The notes under the pieces: generated by a model
Told to the model about the DNA's origin: nothing
The model's input: only the letters and a program-made list of their open reading frames with translations
The model's database searches: none
Translations under genes and position numbers: made by a program
Assembly: GCA_030648395.1 (NCBI GenBank)
Contig: JAUSHW010000116.1
Span: 1-32,020 of the forward strand
Length of the DNA: 32,020 bases
Origin: Nitrospirales bacterium
GTDB lineage: Bacteria > Nitrospirota > Nitrospiria > Nitrospirales > NS-4
Direction: 5' to 3'
In this document: positions 9,695 through 15,834 of the stretch, piece by piece
Numbering within the stretch: position 1 is the stretch's first letter
Layout: each line of letters begins with the position of its first letter

Positions 9695-9724
9695 AACGTA
9701 GCACAGAAGGACCCTTGCGTGCAA
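9695..9724 (-). promoter_or_regulatory. possible argD operon promoter
   Basis: On the minus strand a TTGCAC (9719-9724) lies 18 bp before TACGTT (9695-9700), which has an upstream TGn as in extended -10 elements. The predicted start is about 20 nt before argD. Matches to consensus are only partial. No other promoter-like pair is obvious in the 112-bp gap between grxD and argD, and no ARG-box-like operator was recognised. Confidence 0.3.
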
Positions 9725-9780
9725 TCAACTGCAAGCGAAAACAAGGGCTTAGGTGTGGCGGGAAGACCGGCTGAAACTAT

Positions 9781-10107
9781 CTATCCGTTCTTGAACGCTT
9801 CCTTCAGCAAGGGCTCGATCTCGCCCTTCTTCTCCATCGGGTCGAGGATGTCGGTATCGCCGTAGAACTGCCCATTGATGAAGACCTTGGGGAGCGTCGG
9901 CCAGTTCGTCATCTTGGTGAGCGCCTCACGTTTGGCCGGGTTCGGCAGAGCGTCGATGAGTTCGTAGGGATACCCATATTTGTCGAAAAACTGCATGGTC
10001 TCCCGTGTAAAGCCGCACTGAGGCATGGCCTTGGTGCCTTTCCCGTAAATCAGGATCTTATGCTTTTTGATCTCTGCCTGAATCTCGTCATCGATTGGAT
10101 TTGCCAT
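9781..10107 (-). CDS. grxD: monothiol glutaredoxin, Grx4 family
   Basis: Monothiol glutaredoxins of the Grx4 type bind and pass on [2Fe-2S] clusters and act with BolA proteins in iron homeostasis. The 108-residue product has the family blocks KILIYGKGTKAMPQCGF, WPTLPKVFINGQFYGDTDIL and a C-terminal helix. The active-site tetrad reads CGFT instead of the usual CGFS. The change is conservative but unusual in my knowledge of the family. bolA lies directly upstream with a 16-nt gap, so the two are probably co-transcribed. Confidence 0.92.
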   Translation of the reverse strand: MANPIDDEIQAEIKKHKILIYGKGTKAMPQCGFTRETMQFFDKYGYPYELIDALPNPAKREALTKMTNWPTLPKVFINGQFYGDTDILDPMEKKGEIEPLLKEAFKNG

Positions 10108-10123
10108 GTTGTTCCCCTTATAT

Positions 10124-10363
10124 TTATGAGCCGTCCGTGGCTTCAGCCTTGATTTCCAAGGCGTGGATGCGGCCGTCTTTCATCGGTTCACTCAACGCAC
10201 CATAGATCAGCCGGTGCCGATCCATGAGGTTTTTGCCTTTAAACAGATCCGAGACGACCCGGATGCTGAAGTGATCCATCGTGCCGGTGCGATCCGTGAC
10301 GGAGACAGCGGCGTCCGGGAGGGCCTTGCGGACGTAGGAGGTGAGGGTGTCGGAGGTGATCAT
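10124..10363 (-). CDS. bolA: BolA/IbaG family protein
   Basis: A 79-residue BolA-fold protein: N-terminal helix (SDTLTSYVRKALPDAAVSV), a variable loop, then VVSDLFKGKNLMDRHRLIYGALSEPM, where the conserved R-H can contribute to cluster binding with a monothiol glutaredoxin. The terminal region IHALEIKA is typical. It is first in a two-gene unit with grxD. There is no convincing Shine-Dalgarno before the ATG. A TATAAA (10382-10387) sits 18 bases upstream, so the leader may be short. Whether it is BolA or IbaG subtype cannot be settled here. Confidence 0.9.
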   Translation of the reverse strand: MITSDTLTSYVRKALPDAAVSVTDRTGTMDHFSIRVVSDLFKGKNLMDRHRLIYGALSEPMKDGRIHALEIKAEATDGS

Positions 10364-10417
10364 AAATTGTCGAGTAAGCGATTTATATTCCCAAAAACTA
10401 CTATCGGTATTGCATAT

Positions 10418-10442
10418 CCGGCCCCTTTGATCGAAGGGCCGG
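10418..10442 (-). terminator. hairpin downstream of tRNA-Ala
   Basis: A strong inverted repeat, CCGGCCC...GGGCCGG with a loop of about ten bases, lies 17 bases past the 3' end of the tRNA on the minus strand. It may end or process the tRNA transcript. The T run that an intrinsic terminator needs is not directly adjacent (TTTTT occurs about 20 bases later), so function is uncertain. Confidence 0.4.
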
Positions 10443-10458
10443 TCCCGCTAGCGAGGGG

Positions 10459-10534
10459 TGGTGGAGGGTAGGGGAATTGAACCCCCGACCCCGACGTTGC
10501 GAACGTCGTGCTCTCCCAACTGAGCTAACCCCCC
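10459..10534 (-). tRNA. tRNA-Ala (anticodon CGC)
   Basis: The minus strand folds as a full cloverleaf of 76 nt. The acceptor arm pairs GGGGGGT with ACCCTCC and includes the G3:U70 pair that identifies alanine tRNAs. The D-arm is GCTCAGTTGGGAGAGC. The anticodon arm is CGACG-TTCGCAA-CGTCG with anticodon CGC reading GCG. The T-arm contains GGTTCAATTCC. CCA is encoded. A consensus -10 box lies upstream. There is no integrase or att-like repeat next to it. Confidence 0.97.
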
Positions 10535-10558
10535 TCCCGGTCACGCACACTAAATTTG

Positions 10559-10588
10559 ATTATACACAAAACCATCGCAGGCATGCCA
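10559..10588 (-). promoter_or_regulatory. tRNA-Ala promoter
   Basis: A perfect TATAAT (10559-10564 on the minus strand) is preceded at 18 bp by the weaker TGGCAT (10583-10588). The predicted transcription start is about 17 nt before the mature tRNA 5' end. The -10 is convincing; the -35 is poor. Confidence 0.6.
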
Positions 10589-10602
10589 GGCTTGATTCGT
10601 CA

Positions 10603-10620
10603 GGCGTACGGCCGTACGCC
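10603..10620. repeat. perfect 18-bp palindrome after purN
   Basis: GGCGTACGGCCGTACGCC is its own reverse complement and begins two bases after the purN stop codon on the minus strand. It can form a strong hairpin at the mRNA end, but no T run follows, so it is either a Rho-type end structure, an mRNA-stabilising hairpin or a protein-binding palindrome. Confidence 0.6.
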
Positions 10621-10621
10621 C

Positions 10622-11236
10622 CTACCGGATATGAACGCGCCGTCCCTCAATCGTCAGGCACCCTTCCGCAAATAGCTGGATGGCCTCAGGGTAGATGCGA
10701 TGCTCCTGGGCCAGAATACGGGCTTCGAGCGATGCCGCCGTATCCCCTTCCAGGACAGGCACCGCGGCCTGCTGAATGATCGGACCCGTATCCACGCCCT
10801 CTTCCACAAAATGCACCGTACAGCCCGACATCTTCGCTCCCCAGTCGAGGGCCTGCTGCTGGGCCGCCAGACCCGGGAATGCGGGAAGCAGCGACGGATG
10901 AATATTCATGATCCGGTTGGCGTAGGCATCAATGAGAACCCGCGAGACGATCTTCATATAGCCCGCAAGCGCCACCAGCCCCACGTCGTGCTTCCGCAGG
11001 TGTTCCAGGATCACGGCATCGTAGGCGTCCCGTCCCGGGGTCGCCTTCGGATCGAGAAAAACGGCCGGCGCGCCGTGTGTGCGCGCCCGTTCGAGAGCCG
11101 GGGCCTCGGCCTTGTTGCTGATGACCACGGCAAGAACCGCCCGCAGCCGTCCTTCTGTGATCGCGTCAATGATCGCCTGGAGATTGGAGCCCCGGCCCGA
11201 GGCAAGCACCGCGAGACGCAGGGGCGCGTCAGGCAT
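10622..11236 (-). CDS. purN: phosphoribosylglycinamide formyltransferase
   Basis: PurN formylates GAR using 10-formyl-tetrahydrofolate in purine synthesis. The 204-residue product has the nucleotide-binding LASGRGSNLQAI, the formyltransferase signature NIHPSLLPAFPG with catalytic Asn/His, and SGCTVHFVEEGVDTGPII containing the catalytic aspartate. Length is normal for the folate-dependent enzyme. The start overlaps the purM stop by 8 nt, so it is translated from the purM transcript. A perfect palindrome follows the stop. Confidence 0.96.
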   Translation of the reverse strand: MPDAPLRLAVLASGRGSNLQAIIDAITEGRLRAVLAVVISNKAEAPALERARTHGAPAVFLDPKATPGRDAYDAVILEHLRKHDVGLVALAGYMKIVSRVLIDAYANRIMNIHPSLLPAFPGLAAQQQALDWGAKMSGCTVHFVEEGVDTGPIIQQAAVPVLEGDTAASLEARILAQEHRIYPEAIQLFAEGCLTIEGRRVHIR

Positions 11237-12251
11237 AGGACACTCCGGACTCGCCTTGTTCGATCACGCCGATCCGGAACGCCTGGTCTCCCTGCGCTTC
11301 AGCCAACCGCATGATCGTGTCGGCTCGATCCGGAGGCGCGACAAGCACCAGCCCAATGCCCAGATTGAATACCCGCGCCATTTCGTCGCCGTTCACACTA
11401 CCGCGTGACTGGATCAAGCCGAACAGGGGCGGCTGCGTCCAGGACGCGCGCGTGATCACGGCGCGGCATCCTTCCGGCAACACCCGTGGAATGTTCTCGG
11501 TCAGCCCGCCGCCCGTGATATGGGCGATCGCACGGATGTCGCCGGACTCGACCAGGGCACGGATCGTTTTGACGTAAATGCGCGTGGGGCGCAGCAAGGC
11601 CTCGCCCAGGGTTTCGCCCAAATCCGGGACCCGCTCGTTGAGCGGCATCTTCGCCTCGTCCAGCAGCACCCGCCGGGCCAGCGAATAGCCGTTGCTGTGC
11701 AGGCCGGTGGAGGCGAGGCCGATCAGTGCGTCGCCCGGACGCACGCGGCTGCCGTCAATGATCTGATCGCGCTCGACGACCCCGACCGCAAAGCCGCCCA
11801 GATCGTATTCCTCCTCGGCGTAAAAGCCCGGCATCTCGGCGGTCTCGCCCCCGATCAGCGCGCAGCCGGCCTGGCGGCAGCCCTCGGCGATTCCGGACAC
11901 GATCGTCTCAGCCTTCCCCACCATCAGCTTGCCGACCGCCAGGTAATCAAGAAAAAACAGCGGCTCGGCGCCGCAGACCGCCACGTCGTTGACGCACATC
12001 GCCACAAGATCCACCCCCACGGTGTCATGGCGTCCCATCAAAAAAGCGATCCGGAGCTTCGTCCCGACTCCATCCGTCCCCGACACCAGGACGGGGTCCC
12101 GATACTTCTTCGGATCGAAGCGGAACAGCCCCCCGAACCCGCCGATATCCGTCAGGACCTCCGGCCGAAACGTCGACCGGACGAGGGGGCGGATTCGCCG
12201 GACAAACTCATTGCCGGCATCGATATCCACCCCTGCTTTTTTGTAGTCCAC
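11229..12251 (-). CDS. purM: phosphoribosylformylglycinamidine cyclo-ligase (AIR synthetase)
   Basis: PurM makes AIR from FGAM with ATP. The 340 residues begin MDYKKAGVDIDAGNEFV and include DIGGFGGLFRF, VSGTDGVGTKL, MCVNDVAVCGAEPLFFLDY, ALIGGETAEMPGFY and ITGGGLTENIPRVLP, all PurM/PurL superfamily blocks. The start codon is GTG at 12251, with AGGAGAA about eleven bases upstream. A well-spaced sigma-70-type promoter lies about 40 bases before the start. It forms a purMN operon with purN. Confidence 0.96.
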   Translation of the reverse strand: MDYKKAGVDIDAGNEFVRRIRPLVRSTFRPEVLTDIGGFGGLFRFDPKKYRDPVLVSGTDGVGTKLRIAFLMGRHDTVGVDLVAMCVNDVAVCGAEPLFFLDYLAVGKLMVGKAETIVSGIAEGCRQAGCALIGGETAEMPGFYAEEEYDLGGFAVGVVERDQIIDGSRVRPGDALIGLASTGLHSNGYSLARRVLLDEAKMPLNERVPDLGETLGEALLRPTRIYVKTIRALVESGDIRAIAHITGGGLTENIPRVLPEGCRAVITRASWTQPPLFGLIQSRGSVNGDEMARVFNLGIGLVLVAPPDRADTIMRLAEAQGDQAFRIGVIEQGESGVSYA

Positions 12252-12287
12252 CTGGCCCCGTTCTCCTGATTTTCAAATGGAGACGGC

Positions 12288-12316
12288 ATCTTACCGGAAC
12301 GGTCGGAGACGGTCAA
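12288..12316 (-). promoter_or_regulatory. purM promoter
   Basis: TTGACC (12311-12316) and TAAGAT (12288-12293) on the minus strand are separated by exactly 17 bp, close to the sigma-70 consensus. The predicted start is about 30 nt before the purM GTG, leaving room for the AGGAGAA ribosome site. This is one of the two best promoters in the window. Confidence 0.7.
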
Positions 12317-12354
12317 CGCGAGCAACAGATCGGCAACGAGGACGACAATTTGTC

Positions 12355-12423
12355 ATGGAATTCCAAGAAGGATAGGCAATGCATTTCATATTTTCAAACA
12401 AGTTGTCCGTTATGGAATTCCAT
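12355..12423. repeat. pair of identical palindromes, candidate operator
   Basis: TGGAATTCCA, a perfect 10-bp palindrome, occurs at 12356-12365 and 12413-12422, 57 bp apart. The shared block is ATGGAATTCCA. The second copy extends to a 12-bp palindrome. They lie between the purM promoter and the HTH gene. Two identical palindromes this close suggest a binding site for a dimeric regulator, possibly the HTH protein itself. Confidence 0.5.
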
Positions 12424-12439
12424 TCCTGCGGCTAAGTCA

Positions 12440-12467
12440 TTGAGAATGCACGGTTCCCTCTTTCAAT
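12440..12467 (+). promoter_or_regulatory. possible promoter of the HTH gene
   Basis: TTGAGA (12440-12445) matches five of six -35 positions and is followed after 16 bp by TTCAAT (12462-12467), four of six at -10. It would give a leader of more than 100 nt before the ATG at 12585 and start just downstream of the second palindrome. Confidence 0.35.
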
Positions 12468-12584
12468 CCCTGTCTGGCACTGTCATTGCTCACTCTTTAG
12501 GTAACAGAACGGTCATTGATCGGGGTATTTGCCATGAAAGACAAAGAAGACAAGGAACACAAGCCAAGAAAGAAGGAGGCGAAC

Positions 12585-12839
12585 ATGTTTATGGCGAAGC
12601 CACAGAAATCTCAACCAAGCATCCTCATGACCGTCAAAGACGTGGCGACATACCTGTCGGTCACGGAACGGACGGTGTACCGGCTGGTGAAGGACCATCA
12701 TCTGCCGGCCTATAAAGTGGGCGGGCAGTGGCGGTTCAAGGCCGACATGATCGAGTCGTGGATGCAGAAGGACGGCGCGATGGACGACCTGGCGCAGGCG
12801 GCCGAGCACGCGCACCCGGCAACGCCCCAGTACGCGTAG
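12585..12839 (+). CDS. excisionase-family helix-turn-helix DNA-binding protein
   Basis: A small DNA-binding protein of 84 residues. The core ILMTVKDVATYLSVTERTVYRLVKDHHLPAYKVGGQWRF is the MerR/excisionase-type winged HTH (HTH_17) in which the second helix and R-F wing contact DNA. I chose the ATG at 12585 because AAGGAGG lies eight bases before it; the track start at 12516 has no ribosome site. The C-terminus is a short acidic and alanine-rich tail. It is the lone plus-strand gene between purM and a convergent methyltransferase gene eight bases away, and there is no recombinase nearby, so a transcription regulator is more likely than an excisionase. Targets are unknown. Confidence 0.85.
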   Translation: MFMAKPQKSQPSILMTVKDVATYLSVTERTVYRLVKDHHLPAYKVGGQWRFKADMIESWMQKDGAMDDLAQAAEHAHPATPQYA

Positions 12840-12847
12840 GGCGCGAG

Positions 12848-14185
12848 TTAATCCGCTACGGCAAGTTCGACCAGGGTCTCGATATGCATGGTCTGCGGAA
12901 ACATGTCATACCCCTGCAGCCGCGTCACGCGGTACCCCGCCTCCTGCATTGCGCGCAGGTCGCGCGCCAGTGTCGGCGGATCGCAGGACAAATAGAGGAT
13001 GCGGCCGGCTTTGAGATGGACCAACCCTGCGAGGGCCTCTTTGCTGAGACCCGTCCGGGGGGGGTCCATCAGGACGAGGTCGTATTCTCCCGGAGCCGCG
13101 CCCGGAAGAAACGCCTCGGCGGACTCTGATCGGAACCGGCACCGCCCGATATGGTTGACCCGCGCATTGTAGCGGGCATCCGCCAGGGCCGACGAATTCC
13201 CCTCCACGAACGTCACCAACGCCCCTTCCCGCGCAATCGCTAAACCGAAGTTCCCGATCCCCGCGTAGAGTTCGAGCACGCGAAGCGGTGTGCCCGTTTG
13301 GGCCTCCAAAGACCAGGCTGTCACAGTTTGGGCCAGGGTTTCGTTCAGCTTCCAATTGGCCTGCACGAACGACCGGTCGCTGCATCGCAGGCGCAGGGGA
13401 CCGACTTGTTCGGTGAGCGTGGTCTCCCCCTCCGTCCAGCGACGCTGCTGGGCGCCGCGCCCGGCGATCATCACCTGTCCCTTCACGCCGGCGAATCCCG
13501 CCCGGACCCGCGCAAACCAGGCGTCGGCTTGCGGGCGCTGGCACTGTTCCGCCACGTACTGGAACACGACCTCCCCGGTCGTCACCGACAGGCCGAGGCG
13601 GATCTCCTGCAACTGGGAGGCCGCCGCCCGCGAGCCGGCCAGCATCTGATTGAAATACGCGACGGCCTCGTTGAGACGCGGCGCGAGTAGTGGGCACTGC
13701 GCGATCGGCACCGGCCGGTGGCTGCCTTCTTCGAAGTACGCGAGGCTCGGCGCGCCGCGCGAGGGCACCGCCACCGCGAGCCGCGCGCGGCTGCGGTAGC
13801 CATAGACTTCGGGCGACGCCGTCACCGGCGGCACGTGGATCTCGGCCAGCCCGCCCATTCGCGCGAGGGTCTCCGCCAGAATATCCCGCTTGATCGCAAG
13901 CTGGGCCGTTGCACTCGCGTGCTGGAGCTGGCACCCGCCGCACCGGCCGTAGACCGGACAGGGCGCCGCCACGCGGTCCGGGGACGGCTGGACGACTTCA
14001 AGGAGCCGTGCCTCCCCATATCCCTTTTTGACGCGCCCCGGTTGCACGCGCACCTGCTCGCCCGGCAGCACGCCCTCGACAAACAGCGCCAGCGCCTCCT
14101 GGTGGGCCAGTCCGCGCCCGCCGTGCACGAGCTTCTCGATCTGAATGAGAAGGGTTGGGTCTGTTTGTATGTCTGGGGAGGTCAT
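12848..14185 (-). CDS. RNA m5U methyltransferase, RlmD/TrmA (RumA) family
   Basis: This family methylates uridine C5 in rRNA or tRNA using SAM. From the ATG at 14185 the product has about 445 residues. It has an N-terminal TRAM-like domain (LIQIEKLVHGGRGLA), an iron-sulfur motif CPVYGRCGGCQ with the fourth cysteine at IAQCPLL, the SAM-binding VLELYAGIGNFGLAIA, the nucleophile region YLSCDPPTLARDL and the base FPQTMHIETLVEL. The layout is closest to RlmD, but which uridine it targets cannot be read from sequence. The track start at 14290 would overlap msrA. No Shine-Dalgarno is visible before 14185, and the promoter lies almost on the start codon (see separate entry). It converges on the HTH gene. 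Confidence 0.9.
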   Translation of the reverse strand: MTSPDIQTDPTLLIQIEKLVHGGRGLAHQEALALFVEGVLPGEQVRVQPGRVKKGYGEARLLEVVQPSPDRVAAPCPVYGRCGGCQLQHASATAQLAIKRDILAETLARMGGLAEIHVPPVTASPEVYGYRSRARLAVAVPSRGAPSLAYFEEGSHRPVPIAQCPLLAPRLNEAVAYFNQMLAGSRAAASQLQEIRLGLSVTTGEVVFQYVAEQCQRPQADAWFARVRAGFAGVKGQVMIAGRGAQQRRWTEGETTLTEQVGPLRLRCSDRSFVQANWKLNETLAQTVTAWSLEAQTGTPLRVLELYAGIGNFGLAIAREGALVTFVEGNSSALADARYNARVNHIGRCRFRSESAEAFLPGAAPGEYDLVLMDPPRTGLSKEALAGLVHLKAGRILYLSCDPPTLARDLRAMQEAGYRVTRLQGYDMFPQTMHIETLVELAVAD

Positions 14186-14193
14186 GGCCGATG

Positions 14194-14199
14194 AGTGTA
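14194..14199 (-). promoter_or_regulatory. extended -10 of the RlmD-like gene
   Basis: TGGTACACT on the minus strand forms an extended -10 (TGn plus TACACT). The expected start falls two or three bases before the ATG at 14185, which would make the mRNA nearly leaderless. The -35 region is not recognisable. Confidence 0.35.
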
Positions 14200-14247
14200 C
14201 CACGAGAACGCAGCCGATGTCGGCTCCCGCATCCGCCAGGCGTCCCA

Positions 14248-14255
14248 TGGTAAAA
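14248..14255 (+). promoter_or_regulatory. extended -10 of msrA
   Basis: TGGTAAAAT contains TAAAAT (five of six to TATAAT) with an upstream TGn. The expected transcription start is about three bases before the ATG at 14265. No good -35 is seen, as is common for extended -10 promoters. Confidence 0.4.
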
Positions 14256-14264
14256 TATGCTCCT

Positions 14265-14807
14265 ATGAAAGAGGGAAAAGAAATCGCCACGCTGGCGGGC
14301 GGATGCTTCTGGTGTCTCGAAGCGGTGTACGACCAGATGCGCGGGGTCGAGTCGGTCGAGTCCGGCTACATGGGCGGGCCGGCGCCCAATCCGTCCTACG
14401 AAGCGGTCTGCACGGGCCGGACCGGCCACGCCGAAGTCGTGCAGATCACGTTCGATCACGCGGCCGTGTCCTTCCGCGAGCTGCTCGAGGTTTTCTTCGT
14501 GATCCACGATCCGACCCAGCTCAACCGCCAGGGCAACGACACGGGCACGCAGTACCGCTCGGCGATCTTCTGCCACTCGCCGGAGCAGAAGGCGGTCGCC
14601 GAGGCCGTGATCGCCGGCTTCACCAATGAAAAAGTCTTCGACCGGCCGATCGTCACCCAGGTCGTCGCCGCCGAGCCCTTCTACATCGCCGAGGACTATC
14701 ACCAGGAATACTTCGCCCGCAACCCGACGCAGGGCTACTGCCAGGCCGTGGTCAATCCCAAAGTCGCCAAGTTCCGCACGCACTTCGCGGAGAAGATGAA
14801 GACGTAA
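14265..14807 (+). CDS. msrA: peptide methionine sulfoxide reductase A
   Basis: MsrA reduces the S-form of methionine sulfoxide in oxidised proteins. With the ATG at 14265 the product is 180 residues: LAGGCFWCLEAVYDQ carries the catalytic cysteine (Cys14), followed by GYMGGPAPNPSYEAVCTGRTGHAE, HDPTQLNRQGNDTGTQYRS and the C-terminal EDYHQEYFARNPTQGYC with the recycling cysteine. The ATG at 14247 is an alternative, but it precedes a -10-like TAAAAT that would sit inside the transcript. No Shine-Dalgarno is visible. The last bases of the gene are repeated at 15556-15578 beyond a toxin-antitoxin pair. Confidence 0.93.
   Translation: MKEGKEIATLAGGCFWCLEAVYDQMRGVESVESGYMGGPAPNPSYEAVCTGRTGHAEVVQITFDHAAVSFRELLEVFFVIHDPTQLNRQGNDTGTQYRSAIFCHSPEQKAVAEAVIAGFTNEKVFDRPIVTQVVAAEPFYIAEDYHQEYFARNPTQGYCQAVVNPKVAKFRTHFAEKMKT
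14780..14802. repeat. 23-bp direct repeat, copy 1 (inside msrA 3' end)
   Basis: These 23 bases, encoding the HFAEKMK end of MsrA, recur without mismatch at 15556-15578. The two copies bracket the RHH/PIN toxin-antitoxin pair. Confidence 0.8.
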
Positions 14808-14827
14808 TCGGCGGCGGAAGAGATCAG

Positions 14828-15223
14828 CTATTTCCCGGCCAGATAATGCCGCAACGATATGAGGGGGATCCCCTGGTACTGCCTCAGTAGGAGCATCTCT
14901 TTATCGCCTGTGACGATGACATCCGCTTGACCGGATTCGGCGCACTCCAGGATGCGGTTGTCGGGGTCGTCCTTGAAGACCATCACCGTGTTCTTGGGTC
15001 TCACCAACTCGGCCATGTCCGTCACCATGACCGCCACATGGCTCAACGCCTCAGGGTCTCGGCTGAATTTCCTGGCCAGGGTGGATAACAGTTCGTCGAG
15101 GATCGGCTTGGAGATCAGCAGGGTGTCGGCGCCGTCGAGAATTCCCAAGACGGCCTTTTCGGCCTGAGAGCCGGGAATGACCAGGGCTGAGATGAAGATG
15201 TTGGTGTCAAAGACGACTCTCAC
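14828..15223 (-). CDS. PIN-domain toxin (COG1569-like)
   Basis: A 131-residue PIN-domain ribonuclease of the toxin type. The fold signature is complete: MRVVFDTNIFISAL with the first aspartate (Asp6), KPILDELLSTL with the glutamate, and DPDNRILECAESGQADVIVTGDKEML with the distal acidic residues. The start is GTG and forms a GTGA overlap with the upstream antitoxin stop at 15220-15223, so the pair is translationally coupled. It resembles the toxin component family often called COG1569 rather than classical VapC. It converges on msrA with a 20-bp gap. Activity is inferred from the family, and RNA target is unknown. Confidence 0.88.
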   Translation of the reverse strand: MRVVFDTNIFISALVIPGSQAEKAVLGILDGADTLLISKPILDELLSTLARKFSRDPEALSHVAVMVTDMAELVRPKNTVMVFKDDPDNRILECAESGQADVIVTGDKEMLLLRQYQGIPLISLRHYLAGK

Positions 15224-15459
15224 CGAGCGGCCAGGTACTTGCGCAGATCACGCTCGGTGATGATGCCTTTCTCCTTGGCTTTGCGCGTCCAGTACCCTTG
15301 CACGGCGCGAAAGCCCTCTTTCAGGCGTTCCCGCTTGGCGAGCCGTAGGGCCTCCTGGATCACCGCGCTGACGGTCTTGCCTTCTTCCCGCGCGATCTCG
15401 TTGAGCTCTTTGGAGAGTGTCGGCGGGAGAGAAATCGTTTTTTTAACCGCTGTGCCCAT
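15220..15459 (-). CDS. ribbon-helix-helix antitoxin
   Basis: A 79-residue protein starting MGTAVKKTISLPPTLSKELNEIAREEGKTVSAVIQEALR, a classical ribbon-helix-helix DNA-binding domain: beta strand KKTISLP, then two helices. The C-terminal part (YWTRKAKEKGIITERDLRKYL) would wrap the toxin. The ATG at 15459 has GGAGGT six bases upstream and is preferred over the longer track start. It forms an operon with the PIN toxin directly downstream. Antitoxins of this type normally repress their own promoter. Confidence 0.85.
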   Translation of the reverse strand: MGTAVKKTISLPPTLSKELNEIAREEGKTVSAVIQEALRLAKRERLKEGFRAVQGYWTRKAKEKGIITERDLRKYLAAR

Positions 15460-15482
15460 GGCGCTACCTCCGGTGTGAATAA

Positions 15483-15488
15483 ATACTA
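15483..15488 (-). promoter_or_regulatory. possible -10 of the RHH/PIN operon
   Basis: TGGTAGTAT on the minus strand reads as an extended -10, with the start expected about 17 nt before the antitoxin ATG. No good -35 is visible. A 20-bp hairpin-forming repeat lies just upstream. Confidence 0.3.
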
Positions 15489-15513
15489 CCACAAGCCTGA
15501 TTGCCAGGCCAGA

Positions 15514-15533
15514 GCCCCCTTCCGACCGGGGCC
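15514..15533. repeat. 20-bp hairpin repeat, copy 1
   Basis: GCCCCCTTCCGACCGGGGCC, whose ends pair as GCCCC/GGGGC around a short loop, recurs exactly at 16078-16097. The two copies enclose the msrA remnant and the two toxin-less antitoxin-like genes. It behaves like a REP-type or recombination-associated sequence. Confidence 0.75.
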
Positions 15534-15555
15534 GTCCCCGCCTTGGCGATCACAA

Positions 15556-15583
15556 GCACTTCGCGGAGAAGATGAAGAAGTGA
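15556..15583 (+). pseudogene. msrA 3'-end remnant with repeat copy 2
   Basis: Positions 15556-15578 repeat the last 23 coding bases of msrA in the same orientation, and the reading HFAEKMKK is followed by TGA at 15581. Nothing upstream resembles the rest of msrA. The stop differs from that of msrA (TGA versus TAA), as does the preceding residue. It is therefore a leftover gene end from a related allele rather than part of a live gene. Confidence 0.7.
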
Positions 15584-15615
15584 TGGGGATGTGAAGGGCG
15601 GTGGTGATCAAACAG

Positions 15616-15810
15616 TCAATGGCCGGCGCGCATCTCGACGAGATTGCCTTCCCATGCCACTGTGCCACGGAGCCGCCGAAGGCCGGCCTGTCCTTTGACA
15701 TCAATCAACAACTGCAAGCCGGCTTCAACCGCGGCCCGCTTGGTCTTGAGACCTGAAACCCGCATAGCCCGTTCGAGGAGACTATTATCAATGACGATAT
15801 TGGTACGCAC
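15616..15810 (-). CDS. VapB-type antitoxin without a visible VapC partner
   Basis: The 64-residue product VRTNIVIDNSLLERAMRVSGLKTKRAAVEAGLQLLIDVKGQAGLRRLRGTVAWEG follows the VapB antitoxin pattern closely: ribbon strand RTNIVID, helix with SGLKTKRAAVE, and a C-terminal toxin-binding segment ending in a W-E-G-x-L motif. I prefer the GTG at 15810, which has GGAGG before it; the ATG at 15822 is the alternative. In normal vapBC loci the toxin gene begins right after this stop. Here only about 30 bases follow before the msrA remnant, so the toxin has been lost or replaced. It could still counter a related VapC elsewhere. Confidence 0.8.
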   Translation of the reverse strand: MRTNIVIDNSLLERAMRVSGLKTKRAAVEAGLQLLIDVKGQAGLRRLRGTVAWEGNLVEMRAGH

Positions 15811-15834
15811 GAGCCCCTCCATTCCGCTTACGGC

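Larger units (their letters stand above)
12252..12584. other. regulatory intergenic stretch between purM and the HTH gene
   Basis: This 333-bp divergent intergenic region holds the purM promoter near its left end, two copies of a palindrome in the middle, and a possible promoter for the HTH gene on the right. I see no further ORF with coding character and no RNA structure resembling a known purine riboswitch. Confidence 0.6.

Noticed and set aside
10459-10534. tRNA-Ala as an integration site for a genomic island
   Set aside because: No integrase gene and no repeat of the tRNA 3' end was found in the window; the accessory region begins 4 kb away.
12585-12839. Phage excisionase (xis)
   Set aside because: The HTH matches the excisionase-like family, but no recombinase or prophage gene is near, so a regulator is more likely.
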